Assembly: GCF_020084865.1 (NCBI RefSeq)
Contig: NZ_CP071953.1
Coordinates: 1,922,001 to 1,986,000, forward strand
Length of the DNA: 64,000 bases
DNA from: Candidatus Kaistella beijingensis
GTDB taxonomy: Bacteria > Bacteroidota > Bacteroidia > Flavobacteriales > Weeksellaceae
Direction of reading: 5' to 3'
A program made the translations under genes and the position numbers. Below, piece after piece: positions 16,475 to 24,646 of the stretch; the first letter of the stretch is position 1; each line of letters begins with the position of its first letter. The notes below the pieces were generated by a model. That model searched no databases, had not been told where the DNA came from, and saw only the letters and a list, made by a program, of their open reading frames with translations.

Positions 16475-17851
16475 ATGATAAACAAAATTGAACAGTTCCA
16501 AAACGTCTTCTTCATCGGAGTTGCAGGAGTTGGAATGAGTGCAATTGCACAATATTTACAGGGAATCGGAAAAAACGTTTCGGGAAGCGACCGTTATTTT
16601 CATCCGAACGAATACAACAAAACCAAAGAACAACTGGAAGCAGAAGGAATTAAATGTTTTCTTCAGGACGGAAGCGGAATTACTGAAAATACGGACTTAA
16701 TCGTAGTTTCCACCGCAATTGAAGATACGGTTTATGAAGTTCAGAAAGCAAAAGAATTGGGAATTCCAATTATCAGACGAAGTGAACTTTTGTCCATCAT
16801 CGCCAAAAGTAAAAAAACAATTGCAGTTGCTGGAACATCAGGAAAGTCAACAACTTCCGCGATGCTTTACCAAATTTTGTTGGATGCGAAATTAGAACCG
16901 AGTATAATTTCAGGAGCAGGTTTAACTTCCATTATTAAAGAAGGAAAAATCGGAAACGCAGCCATCGGAAAAGGAGAATGGCTCATTATTGAAGCTGATG
17001 AAAGTGATGGTTCTGTGGTGCAATATGAACCTGAAATCGGTTTGCTTTTAAACATTGATAAAGACCATCAAGAAATTGATGAATTAATCGATTTATTTAC
17101 TATTTTTAAAAACAATACAAAGGGTTTATTTATTGTAAATCAATCAAATGCATTGGCAAAAACATTGTCGGCTGATTTTCAACAAGATTTTGGTTTTGAG
17201 GATGAAAATGCTCGATATACAGTGACCGATTTCAAACAAAATGGATTTGAATTATCCTTTAGAATTTTGGGACAATCGGTGATGATGCATTCCCTTGGAA
17301 AGCACAGCGCCGAAAATGCTGCAGCTGCGATTGCAGTAGCCAATCAAATAGGAGTAGATTTGGAGGTTTGCGCCGAAAGCTTGGAACATTACGAAGGAAT
17401 TTATCGCCGTCACCAAATTCTAGGACAAAAAAATGGAGTTTGGGTAATCGACGATTATGCACATAATCCTGCAAAATGTGCTGCAAGTATCAATGCTTGT
17501 CAACCTTTGGCGGAAAAGGTTATCGCATGGTTTCAACCGCACGGTTATAAACCGACCAAATTTTTACGAAAAGATTTTGTGGAGGAAATTTCCAGAATTT
17601 TGCGCCCGCAAGATGAGATTTGGATGAGCGAAATTTTCTATGCAGGTGGAACTGCCGAAAAAGACATCTCCGCAAATGATTTGGTTGAAGACATCAAAGC
17701 AAAAGGAAAAAACGCCCATTTTGTAGAAAACAGAAACGATTTGCTCGAACAATTGCGCCCTGAATTGAAAGAGGGAACGGTTCTTCTTTTAATGGGAGCG
17801 AGAGATCCGAGTTTGGAGGAGTTTTGTAAAGATCTGTATAATAAACTTTAA
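16475..17851 (+). CDS. MurC-like Mur ligase (UDP-N-acetylmuramate ligase family)
   Basis: 458-residue ATP-dependent amide ligase. UDP-MurNAc-binding Rossmann motif VFFIGVAGVGMSAIA at 11-25, ATP loop AGTSGKSTTSAM at 119-130, EADESDGS near 173, the NIDKDHQEID motif near 192, and domain 3 with DDYAHNPAKC near 326. MurC normally has GTHGKTTT; here His is Ser and the second Thr is Ser, and the HL of DHLD is HQ. A canonical MurC normally sits in the flavobacterial dcw cluster, so this may be a paralogue (Mpl-like recycling ligase or another amide ligase) rather than MurC itself. It precedes rsmI by 39 bp. Confidence 0.75.
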   Translation: MINKIEQFQNVFFIGVAGVGMSAIAQYLQGIGKNVSGSDRYFHPNEYNKTKEQLEAEGIKCFLQDGSGITENTDLIVVSTAIEDTVYEVQKAKELGIPIIRRSELLSIIAKSKKTIAVAGTSGKSTTSAMLYQILLDAKLEPSIISGAGLTSIIKEGKIGNAAIGKGEWLIIEADESDGSVVQYEPEIGLLLNIDKDHQEIDELIDLFTIFKNNTKGLFIVNQSNALAKTLSADFQQDFGFEDENARYTVTDFKQNGFELSFRILGQSVMMHSLGKHSAENAAAAIAVANQIGVDLEVCAESLEHYEGIYRRHQILGQKNGVWVIDDYAHNPAKCAASINACQPLAEKVIAWFQPHGYKPTKFLRKDFVEEISRILRPQDEIWMSEIFYAGGTAEKDISANDLVEDIKAKGKNAHFVENRNDLLEQLRPELKEGTVLLLMGARDPSLEEFCKDLYNKL

Positions 17852-17890
17852 GTATCTTCTGTGTAAATCTGTGATAGCTGTGAGAAATCA

Positions 17891-18565
17891 ATGAGTGGAA
17901 TCCTATACTTCGTTCCAACCCCGATTGGAAATCTAGAAGACATGACTTTCAGAGCAATAAAAGTTTTGAAAGAAGTCGATTATATATTATGTGAAGACAC
18001 AAGAACTTCGGGAGTTTTGCTAAAACATTATGAAATAGCTAAACCATTGAAATCGTATCACTTACATAACGAACATCACAGTACACAAAAAGTAATTGAA
18101 GATTTAAAAAACGGACAAAATATCGCCATCATCACCGATGCAGGAACGCCGGGAATTTCAGATCCCGGTTATCTTTTAGCCAAAGCTTGTGCGGATGAAA
18201 ATCTGGAAATGATTTGTCTTCCCGGCGCAACAGCTTTTGTTCCGGCTTTGGTGGTTTCAGGTTTGCCCAATCATGATTTTTATTTTGCTGGTTTTTTACC
18301 ACAGAAAAAAGGCAGACAAACCAAGCTAAAACAACTTGCAGAAGAAAAAAAGACGATAGTCTTGTATGAAAGTCCGCATAAAATCAACACGACTTTAGAG
18401 CAAATCAAAGAGTTTTTTGGCGATGAAACTAAAGTGAGTTTAAGCCGGGAAATCTCCAAAAAATTTGAAGAAACTAAACGCGGAACGATTGATGAACTCA
18501 TTGCCTTTTCAAAAAGTAAGACTTTGAAAGGAGAGATCGTTTTGATTATCAATAATTCAATTTAA
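17891..18565 (+). CDS. rsmI: 16S rRNA (cytidine-1402-2'-O)-methyltransferase RsmI
   Basis: SAM-dependent 2'-O-methylation of C1402 in the ribosomal P site. The 224-residue protein has the tetrapyrrole-methylase fold motifs: FVPTPIGNLEDMTFRAI at the N-terminus, CEDTRTSGVLL near 37, ITDAGTPGISDPGY near 80, and the PGATAFVPALVVSGL substrate loop. The AAA-like C-terminal extension of some RsmI proteins is reduced. Downstream fabG has a promoter whose -33 box lies inside the rsmI 3' end. Confidence 0.95.
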   Translation: MSGILYFVPTPIGNLEDMTFRAIKVLKEVDYILCEDTRTSGVLLKHYEIAKPLKSYHLHNEHHSTQKVIEDLKNGQNIAIITDAGTPGISDPGYLLAKACADENLEMICLPGATAFVPALVVSGLPNHDFYFAGFLPQKKGRQTKLKQLAEEKKTIVLYESPHKINTTLEQIKEFFGDETKVSLSREISKKFEETKRGTIDELIAFSKSKTLKGEIVLIINNSI

Positions 18566-18574
18566 CTATCTTTG
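18541..18574 (+). promoter_or_regulatory. fabG promoter
   Basis: -33 TTTG (18541-18544) and -7 TATCTTTG (18567-18574) with 22 bp between, matching the flavobacterial TTG-N17-23-TAnnTTTG consensus. It overlaps the last codons of rsmI and would start transcription about 25 bp before the fabG ATG. Confidence 0.65.
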
Positions 18575-18607
18575 AACATAATAATTCAGATAAAACTCAA
18601 ATAAAAT

Positions 18608-19351
18608 ATGGGACTATTAGAAGGAAAAGTTGCCCTCATTACAGGCGCAACAAGAGGAATCGGAAAAGGAATCGCTGAAGTTTTTGCCAAAGAAGGCGCA
18701 AAAGTCGCTTTCACTTACGCCGGTTCTGTGGATAAAGCAAAAGCATTGGAAGAAGAACTTTCAAAAATTACGACAGTAAAAAGCTATCAATCAGATGCTT
18801 CCGATTATGATGCGGCTCAAAAATTAGTCGAAGATGTTTTGGCAGAATTTGGGCAAATCGATATTTTGGTGAATAATGCAGGAATTACTCGCGATAATTT
18901 AATGTTGAGAATGTCAAAAGAAGATTGGGACACCATCATTAAAGTAAATCTTGATTCGGTTTTTAATTTAACGAAAGCCGTAATCAAACCAATGATGAAG
19001 GCAAAATCAGGCTCCATTATCAATATGACTTCGGTTGTTGGAGTTAAAGGAAATGCGGGACAAGCCAATTACGCTGCGTCAAAAGCAGGTGTAATCGGCT
19101 TCTCTAAATCTATTGCTTTGGAATTAGGTTCCAGAAATATCCGTTGCAATGCGATTGCTCCTGGTTTTATTGAAACAGAAATGACCGCGGCTTTGGATGA
19201 AAAAACGGTTCAAGGATGGCGAGAAGGAATTCCGTTAAAACGTGGCGGTCAACCTGAAGATGTTGCAAACGCTTGTGTTTTTCTAGGTTCAGAGATGTCG
19301 AGTTATATTACAGGACAAGTTTTAAATGTTGATGGCGGAATGTTGACATAA
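18608..19351 (+). CDS. fabG: 3-oxoacyl-[acyl-carrier-protein] reductase
   Basis: NADPH-dependent SDR that reduces 3-oxoacyl-ACP in type II fatty-acid synthesis. The 247 residues have the cofactor motif GATRGIGKG near 13, NNAG near 88, catalytic Ser-Tyr-Lys (NMTSVVG, YAASK), and the PGFIETEM loop. Length and motifs are those of true FabG rather than a generic SDR. Its downstream terminator has been split by an IS element. Confidence 0.93.
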   Translation: MGLLEGKVALITGATRGIGKGIAEVFAKEGAKVAFTYAGSVDKAKALEEELSKITTVKSYQSDASDYDAAQKLVEDVLAEFGQIDILVNNAGITRDNLMLRMSKEDWDTIIKVNLDSVFNLTKAVIKPMMKAKSGSIINMTSVVGVKGNAGQANYAASKAGVIGFSKSIALELGSRNIRCNAIAPGFIETEMTAALDEKTVQGWREGIPLKRGGQPEDVANACVFLGSEMSSYITGQVLNVDGGMLT

Positions 19352-19373
19352 ATTATAAAAATCCTTCAAGAAC

Positions 19374-19398
19374 TAGACTGCACCCAAAAGTTTAGACA
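19374..19398 (+). repeat. Left terminal inverted repeat of the IS3 element
   Basis: Begins TAGACTGCACCCAAAAG. The outermost dinucleotide is TA where the right end has the canonical IS3 TG. Confidence 0.85.
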
Positions 19399-19401
19399 AA
19401 A

Positions 19402-20202
19402 TTAAACAATATTATTAAAGGAAAGAGTTCGGTACTGTACCGGGCTCTTTCCTTTTAAATTAAGCCTTATTCTGTCGTTGTTGTAATAATCAATGTATTC
19501 TTTTATTTCTTTCCTGAGTTCGTCGATAGAACCAAACTTTTTGGTATAAAACATTTCAGACTTCAATGTTCCGAAGAAATTTTCGATTATGGCATTGTCC
19601 AGACAGTTCCCTTTTCGGGACATACTTTGAACAATTCCTTTTTCTTTTAATATATTTTGATAAGCTTTCATTTGATATTGCCAACCTTGGTCTGAATGTA
19701 AAATGATGTTTTCTGTATTTTTAATTTTCTTTAAACCCTTTTTCAGCATATCTGTAATCTGTGCAAAGACAGGCCTTTCTGAGAGATTATAGCTGATGAT
19801 TTCACCGTTGAATAAATCGATTATCGGAGATAAATAGAGCTTATTTCCCGAGACATTAAATTCCGTTACATCGGTTGCCCACTTCGTGTTCGGCTGGTCG
19901 GCTTTGAAATTTCTTTTCAAAATATTGGGTGCTATTTTTCCTTGTTCTCCACGGTAAGATTTGTATTTCTTTACCCGTATAATGCTTTTCAGTCCTAGCG
20001 ATTTCATTAATCTCAATACTGTTTTATGATTGATAATAATTCCTTTATCTCTCATTGTCAAAGTAATACGCCGGTATCCAAACCTTCCTTTGTGTTGATG
20101 ATAAATCTGTTTTATCATTGTTTTTACGTCCGAATATTTGTCGGTTTGAGCCTTGTTTTGATGATAATAGAAACTGCTTCTCGCCATCCCGGTACAATCC
20201 AA
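19402..20202 (-). CDS. IS3-family transposase OrfB (catalytic part)
   Basis: 266 residues from the first ATG. This is an rve/integrase-core domain with Asp111 (TDVTEF), Asp171 (HSDQGWQY) and Glu207 (NAIIENFF), a D-x59-D-x35-E spacing typical of IS3. HTH_21 lies in the first 80 residues (GRFGYRRITLTMRDKG). The open frame continues upstream of this ATG to the slippery site at 20280-20286, reading RPKYNLSVLLDCTG, so the active protein is expected to be an OrfAB fusion and the listed ATG may give only a minor product. Ends 28 bp inside the left IS end. Confidence 0.93.
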   Translation of the reverse strand: MDCTGMARSSFYYHQNKAQTDKYSDVKTMIKQIYHQHKGRFGYRRITLTMRDKGIIINHKTVLRLMKSLGLKSIIRVKKYKSYRGEQGKIAPNILKRNFKADQPNTKWATDVTEFNVSGNKLYLSPIIDLFNGEIISYNLSERPVFAQITDMLKKGLKKIKNTENIILHSDQGWQYQMKAYQNILKEKGIVQSMSRKGNCLDNAIIENFFGTLKSEMFYTKKFGSIDELRKEIKEYIDYYNNDRIRLNLKGKSPVQYRTLSFNNIV

Positions 20203-20228
20203 TAATACGGACAGATTGTATTTAGGCC

Positions 20229-20753
20229 TTAACTCTTCGATGGCTTTTGCTTGTTCTTTTTGAGAGTTAAGGCGTCTAACTTTTTTAGAAAATCGATTTC
20301 GGCTCGCAGTCTTTCATTTTCCAGTAACAATTCTTCTTCCCTGGTCAATGGTTTGCCAGACTTTTTCTTTTTACGTTGGTAATCGCTCATAATTGCTGGT
20401 CTTCCTTTGGGTTTATTCTGTAACCCTAAAATACCACTTTTTTCGTAAGCGCTCCGCCAATTGGTGATGCTGGATTCTGCAGCGATATTAAACCGTGCAG
20501 CAGCTTGCTTTAGAGATAAGTCTTGTGCCTTGATCGTTTCCAAAACTCTTAACTTAAATTTTACGTCATAACGGCGATTGCTTCTGCGTTGCAGTCCTTC
20601 AATTCCGTACAAATCATAAAACCTTTTCCATTTGCGAACAACCGTCGCATCCAAACCTACTTCCTGTGCCAAAGAGTGGATCGACAGATCATTTTTCTTA
20701 ATCTTCTCCACACAACTCACCTTAAATTCTAAACTATACTTTGATTCTCCCAT
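20229..20753 (-). CDS. IS3-family transposase OrfA (DNA-binding part)
   Basis: 174 residues with two successive helix-turn-helix units (about 5-55, with EFKVSCVEKIKKND, and about 62-115, with KFKLRVLETIKAQD), the IS150-group layout. A leucine-zipper-like coiled coil follows near 138-158 (EEELLLENERLRAEIDFLKKL). The frameshift window is just after that coil. It is co-oriented with sodC, so read-through from sodC could add to its expression. Confidence 0.93.
   Translation of the reverse strand: MGESKYSLEFKVSCVEKIKKNDLSIHSLAQEVGLDATVVRKWKRFYDLYGIEGLQRRSNRRYDVKFKLRVLETIKAQDLSLKQAAARFNIAAESSITNWRSAYEKSGILGLQNKPKGRPAIMSDYQRKKKKSGKPLTREEELLLENERLRAEIDFLKKLDALTLKKNKQKPSKS
20280..20286 (-). promoter_or_regulatory. 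Programmed -1 frameshift slippery site
   Basis: On the minus strand the OrfA codons CTA AAA AAG contain A-AAA-AAG, the slippery heptamer of IS150/IS3 elements. A -1 slip here enters the OrfB frame without meeting a stop. The orfA stop follows at 20229-20231. Confidence 0.75.
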
Positions 20754-20774
20754 AATAAAAATGCCCCTAAAAAG

Positions 20775-20799
20775 TGTCTAACTTTTTGGGGGCAGTCCA
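20775..20799 (-). repeat. Right terminal inverted repeat of the IS3 element
   Basis: Read inward on the minus strand it begins TGGACTGCCCCCAAAAAG. It lies upstream of orfA. Confidence 0.85.
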
Positions 20800-20866
20800 A
20801 ACTTTAACTTGAAGGATTTTTTTTATTTTTCGAAAGACTTTTCAAATCTTTGCTGGCAAAAAATTT

Positions 20867-21370
20867 CTATTTTATTTCTATGCAGCCCACTCTTCCACCT
20901 GCATTTCCAGTGGGTTGGGTTTTGAAATCGTCTCGACCTGCGTGAATGATTAATGATTTTCCTATGATATTTTTGGTTTCGTCTTTACAACCAATGCACC
21001 ATTTATCGGTCTTGAATAACAATCTAGCGGTTCCCTCTTTATCGGCATTCAAGTTTCCAATGTCTCCCATGTGGAAAGTCTCAGAACCAAATTTTCCGTG
21101 ATCGTGATTGGTTGGATTCCAGTGTCCACCTGCAGAACTTCCATCAGTTGATGAGCAATCTCCTTTTTCGTGAATGTGAACCGCATGAATTCCGGGAGTT
21201 AATTTGTAAACATTCAAATCCATCTCCACGTTTTTTCCTGTCTGAACAAATTTTGCCGTACCTTGAGTTTCGGTACCACTTTTAGAATTGATGGTGTAAT
21301 TTTTTGTCGTTGTGCAAGATACAGCTAAAATTGCGCTGCAAGCAAGCAAAGATAATTTTGTAGCGTTCAT
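20867..21370 (-). CDS. sodC: Superoxide dismutase [Cu-Zn], lipoprotein
   Basis: Extracytoplasmic dismutation of superoxide. The 167 residues start with a lipoprotein signal (lipobox LAVSC, Cys19). Copper ligands are in HAVHIHE (His65, His67), then GGHWNP (His83), a zinc region NHDHGK and HMGDIGN, and IIHAGRDDF (His143). The conserved disulphide cysteines (Cys72 and Cys163 in GRVGCIEI) are present. An extra CIGC pair (near 125-128) sits in a loop. Its terminator arm now abuts the IS element, so transcripts probably run into the transposase gene on the same strand. Confidence 0.93.
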   Translation of the reverse strand: MNATKLSLLACSAILAVSCTTTKNYTINSKSGTETQGTAKFVQTGKNVEMDLNVYKLTPGIHAVHIHEKGDCSSTDGSSAGGHWNPTNHDHGKFGSETFHMGDIGNLNADKEGTARLLFKTDKWCIGCKDETKNIIGKSLIIHAGRDDFKTQPTGNAGGRVGCIEIK

Positions 21371-21486
21371 AATGATATTTTTTAATGTTTATATTTTCCA
21401 AAAATTTTCGGGCAATCAAAAAAACAAATCAGTCGTTGTTTTTTACCGTTCAGAAAAAATTAATTTTACAGAAACTATTTTGACTT

Positions 21487-21494
21487 TACTTTTG
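21487..21494 (+). promoter_or_regulatory. -7 promoter element of the TonB receptor
   Basis: TACTTTTG, an exact TAnnTTTG box 20 bp before the ATG at 21515. The -33 region is T-rich without a clear TTG. Confidence 0.5.
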
Positions 21495-21514
21495 AAGTAA
21501 AAAATTTCAATCCC

Positions 21515-23719
21515 ATGAAAATTCAATCCATCAAAAATCTTACCATCGTACTTTTTACGGCTTTTAGTGTGGTTCTTCATGCACAAATTACAATTTCAGG
21601 AAAAATTTCTTTTAAAAATAAAGGAGTAAAAGACATTTCCGTTACGTTGAAAGATACTTACGACGGGGCAACCACTGATGAAAATGGTCATTATTCTTTT
21701 CAAACTTCTGAAAAAGGAAATCAAATTTTGGTGTTTACCAATCCAAAATTTGTAGAAGTTGAGAAACCAATTCTTATTGAAAACCAAAATATTACAATAA
21801 ATTCTGAGCTTAAAGAACAAATTTCTGAAATTGATGCCGTTGTCATTTCCGCGGGTTCTATCGAAGCAAGCGACAAAAAAAGAGCGACTGCGCTTCTCAC
21901 ACCAATCGACATTTATACCACAGCCGGAGCGGACGGACAAATTTCTTCGGCGCTAAATTATCTTCCCGGCGTTCAAAAAGTAGGTGAAAGTGAAGGCCTT
22001 TTCGTTCGTGGTGGAACTGGATCGGAAACCAAAATCTTCATGGATGGAAGTTTAATCAACAACTATTTTTCCAATTCCGTTCCCGGAATTGCAGGGCGAG
22101 ACCGCTTCAACACTTCATTGTTTAAAGGAAATATTTTTTCTAGCGGCGGTTATTCTGCACTTTACGGACAGGCTCTTTCCGGAGTGCTTATTTTGGAAAG
22201 TGTAGATCTACCGGACACAACTTCCTTCGATTTCGGAATTTCACCCATTTTCGCGAGTGGCAGTTTTCAGAAATTATCAAAGGACAGGACTTATTCTTTT
22301 GGGACGAGTTTAATTTACTTTAACCTTGGTTTGGTACAGCAAATTTTTAAATACAATACCGATTTCAGCAAGCCTGCACAGGGTTTTGGCGGCGATGCAA
22401 ACTTCAGAATTAAAACGAAATCCGGCGGAATGTTTAAATATTACGGAAGTTTCGATACCAATCAAATGGCGGTGAAATCTACAAGTCTTGAACCGGAATA
22501 TGACCAAACAAAAGTGGATTTAAATTCCGCAAACATGTATCACAATCTTTCTTTCAAGCAAAAATTTGGAAAATATTTATTGAATGCGGGAGCTTCTTAT
22601 TCTTACAATGATGCTAAACTGAATTTTGCCACTTTAAAAAATGACGTTGAAACACCGCAAACCGCTTTTAATAACAAGGATAATTATTTCAATTTTAAAA
22701 CGGTTTTAGAAAGAAAGATCAACAAAATCAGTGCGATTCGTGGTGGAGTTGAGTTTAATAATGCTCATGAAACCAATAATTTTAATAAAACCTACACCGA
22801 TTTACTTTCATCGGTATTTGCGGAAACCGATTTGGGATTCAGCAACAATCTGTCCGCAAAAGTTGGAGTCAGAGCGGAAAATTCTTCCTACTTGGATAAA
22901 ACCAACGTCGCTCCAAGGTTTGCGTTGGCTTATCGACTTTCAAAAGATTGGACTTCCTCTTTCGCTTACGGGATTTTCTATCAAAATCCTGAAAGTAAAT
23001 ATTTGAATTCCAACACACCGTTGACTTTCCAAAAAGCGGAACATTATATTTTGCAGGTTCAAAAATCTTCGGAAGGTAGAAGTTTCAGATTGGAAGCATT
23101 TTACAAAGATTATCAGAAATTGGTGAAAACTTTTGGCGACCAATATCTTCAAACCGCCATCAATAACGATGGAAATGGAACAGCAAAAGGTGCAGAAATC
23201 TTTTGGCGCGACAAAAAAACCTTTAAAAATATCGATTATTGGGTTTCCTATTCCTTTTTAGACACCAAACGAGATTTTATGAATTATCCAATTTCACTTG
23301 TTCCAAGTTTTGCGGCGAAACACACGCTTTCAGTTGTGGCAAAAAAATTTGTAACCGATTTGAAAACAGGATTTAACCTTTCATATACCTATGCTTCTGG
23401 AAGACCTTATTACGACATCGTTTCACAAAGTGGAACAAATATTTTAAGGCACGAAGGAACATTGAAAGATTACAGCGGACTCAATTTCAGCGTGAATTAT
23501 CTTCCGAATTTGGGTAAAAAAGATGCCAAAGCATTTACCGTTTTGGTTTTAAGCGTATCGAATATTTTAGGCAACAAAAATGTGTATGGTTACAACTTTT
23601 CCAAAGACGGGATGAGAAGTTCTGCGGTTGTTCCGCCTGTGAATACCTTTGTGTTCATCGGTGCATTTATCAGTTTCGGAGTGGATAAAACGAATGATGC
23701 GATTAACAATAATTTATAG
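21515..23719 (+). CDS. TonB-dependent outer-membrane receptor with CarboxypepD_reg domain
   Basis: 734-residue outer-membrane transporter. Signal peptide (about 1-23, ending VVLHAQ), a carboxypeptidase-regulatory-like beta-sandwich (about 25-100, ITISGKISFKNKGVKDISVT), a plug (about 120-230 with LNYLPGVQKVGESEGLFVRG and YGQALSGVL), then a 22-strand barrel with alternating aromatic strands to the end. The ligand is unknown; no SusD partner is adjacent, which argues against a glycan Sus pair and leaves metal or siderophore uptake open. The gene lies 186 bp upstream of a small periplasmic protein gene that may be co-transcribed. Confidence 0.9.
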   Translation: MKIQSIKNLTIVLFTAFSVVLHAQITISGKISFKNKGVKDISVTLKDTYDGATTDENGHYSFQTSEKGNQILVFTNPKFVEVEKPILIENQNITINSELKEQISEIDAVVISAGSIEASDKKRATALLTPIDIYTTAGADGQISSALNYLPGVQKVGESEGLFVRGGTGSETKIFMDGSLINNYFSNSVPGIAGRDRFNTSLFKGNIFSSGGYSALYGQALSGVLILESVDLPDTTSFDFGISPIFASGSFQKLSKDRTYSFGTSLIYFNLGLVQQIFKYNTDFSKPAQGFGGDANFRIKTKSGGMFKYYGSFDTNQMAVKSTSLEPEYDQTKVDLNSANMYHNLSFKQKFGKYLLNAGASYSYNDAKLNFATLKNDVETPQTAFNNKDNYFNFKTVLERKINKISAIRGGVEFNNAHETNNFNKTYTDLLSSVFAETDLGFSNNLSAKVGVRAENSSYLDKTNVAPRFALAYRLSKDWTSSFAYGIFYQNPESKYLNSNTPLTFQKAEHYILQVQKSSEGRSFRLEAFYKDYQKLVKTFGDQYLQTAINNDGNGTAKGAEIFWRDKKTFKNIDYWVSYSFLDTKRDFMNYPISLVPSFAAKHTLSVVAKKFVTDLKTGFNLSYTYASGRPYYDIVSQSGTNILRHEGTLKDYSGLNFSVNYLPNLGKKDAKAFTVLVLSVSNILGNKNVYGYNFSKDGMRSSAVVPPVNTFVFIGAFISFGVDKTNDAINNNL

Positions 23720-23905
23720 CGGGAAAATTGGCGATGGAAGATGAAAGTTTACAATTGGAGCGCAAAACGATAAACAAGAAACAAGAAACAAAATTACAGT
23801 TCAGATTGCATTTTCAACCTTTCAGAAAAAAATAATTTTCAACAGAACATTTTTAAAATACCTTTGATTCATCAAAATAGAAATCACAAACAAAAATTCA
23901 ATATC

Positions 23906-24547
23906 ATGGCAAGAATTATTTTCGCAATCGCAATGTTCATCAGTAGTATTGTATTTGCACAAACCGCTTACGAAAAAGTAATGACCGAAAAATTAGCAAA
24001 AATAGAAAAGCTGCATTCGGCAGATGAACTTACTGCACTTTCAAACGATTTCACACGAATCGGTGACAAGGAGAAATCGCAGTGGCTTCCTTATTATTAC
24101 GCTGCTTTCGCAACCATTCAAAAAGGTAGGGTTGCAATGAGAGAAGGCAAAACCTCTGAATTAGACCCCATTGCAGACGAAGCTCAAAAATCTTTAGACA
24201 AAGCGTCTGAATTAAATAAAGACAATGCTGAAATCTTGATTCTGCAAAAAATGATTCACGGTTTGAAAATGATGGTGAATCCGCAACAACGCTTTATGAG
24301 CGAAGGAATGTTGGCTGCAGAAGCTTTAAGTAAGGCCGAAAAATTGGACGCGGAAAATCCTAGAATCACATTAATGAAAGCGGAAGACACGTATTTTACC
24401 CCAGAACAATTCGGTGGAAGCAAAGCAAAAGGCTTGGAACTGTTCCAAAAATCTTTAGATCAATTTAAAGTGTATAAACCGAAAACTGCTTTAGATCCAA
24501 GTTGGGGAAAAGGGGAAGCGGAATATTTCTTGGCAAATAAACCGTAA
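23906..24547 (+). CDS. Periplasmic TPR-like hypothetical protein
   Basis: Start chosen at ATG 23906 (MARIIFAIAMFISSIVFAQ, a clear signal peptide), giving 213 residues; an upstream in-frame ATG would bury the signal. The mature protein is helical with repeated A/L/K patterns (SLDKASELNKDNAEIL, AEALSKAEKLDAENPRI) resembling TPR units, and a C-terminal WGKGEAEYFLANKP. Homologues often sit beside TonB receptors in flavobacteria, in my recollection. No catalytic residues are visible and the function is unknown. Confidence 0.75.
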   Translation: MARIIFAIAMFISSIVFAQTAYEKVMTEKLAKIEKLHSADELTALSNDFTRIGDKEKSQWLPYYYAAFATIQKGRVAMREGKTSELDPIADEAQKSLDKASELNKDNAEILILQKMIHGLKMMVNPQQRFMSEGMLAAEALSKAEKLDAENPRITLMKAEDTYFTPEQFGGSKAKGLELFQKSLDQFKVYKPKTALDPSWGKGEAEYFLANKP

Positions 24548-24611
24548 TTTATTTCTCGCAGATTTAGCAGATTGCGCAGATTTGAGAATTTAACTCCTGA
24601 ATCTAACCAAA

Positions 24612-24641
24612 AAAAATCTCTCAAAATTTTGAGAGATTTTT
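24612..24641. terminator. Bidirectional terminator between convergent genes
   Basis: Perfect palindrome AAATCTCTCAAAA / TTTTGAGAGATTT with T-tracts on both strands. It lies between the TPR-like gene (+) and the barrel gene (-). Confidence 0.85.
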
Positions 24642-24646
24642 GCTAT

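Larger units (their letters stand above)
19374..20799 (-). mobile_element. IS3-family insertion sequence (IS150-like), apparently intact
   Basis: 1426 bp with imperfect 25-bp terminal inverted repeats (21 of 25 identical; ends TAGACTGCACCC and TGGACTGCCCCC), flanked by a 3-bp target duplication AAC (19371-19373 and 20800-20802). It carries orfA and orfB on the minus strand, joined by a -1 frameshift signal. The clean target duplication and uninterrupted frames point to a recent, possibly active insertion. The exact IS name needs a database match. Confidence 0.92.
19357..20821. terminator. Bidirectional terminator split by the IS3 element
   Basis: The left arm AAAAATCCTTCAAG (19357-19370) and right arm CTTGAAGGATTTTT (20808-20821) are exact 14-nt complements, but they are now 1437 bp apart with the IS between them. 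Removing the IS and one copy of the AAC duplication restores a hairpin with an 8-nt loop (AACTTTAA) and T-tracts on both strands, between the convergent fabG and sodC genes. In its present state it should no longer fold. Confidence 0.8.
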
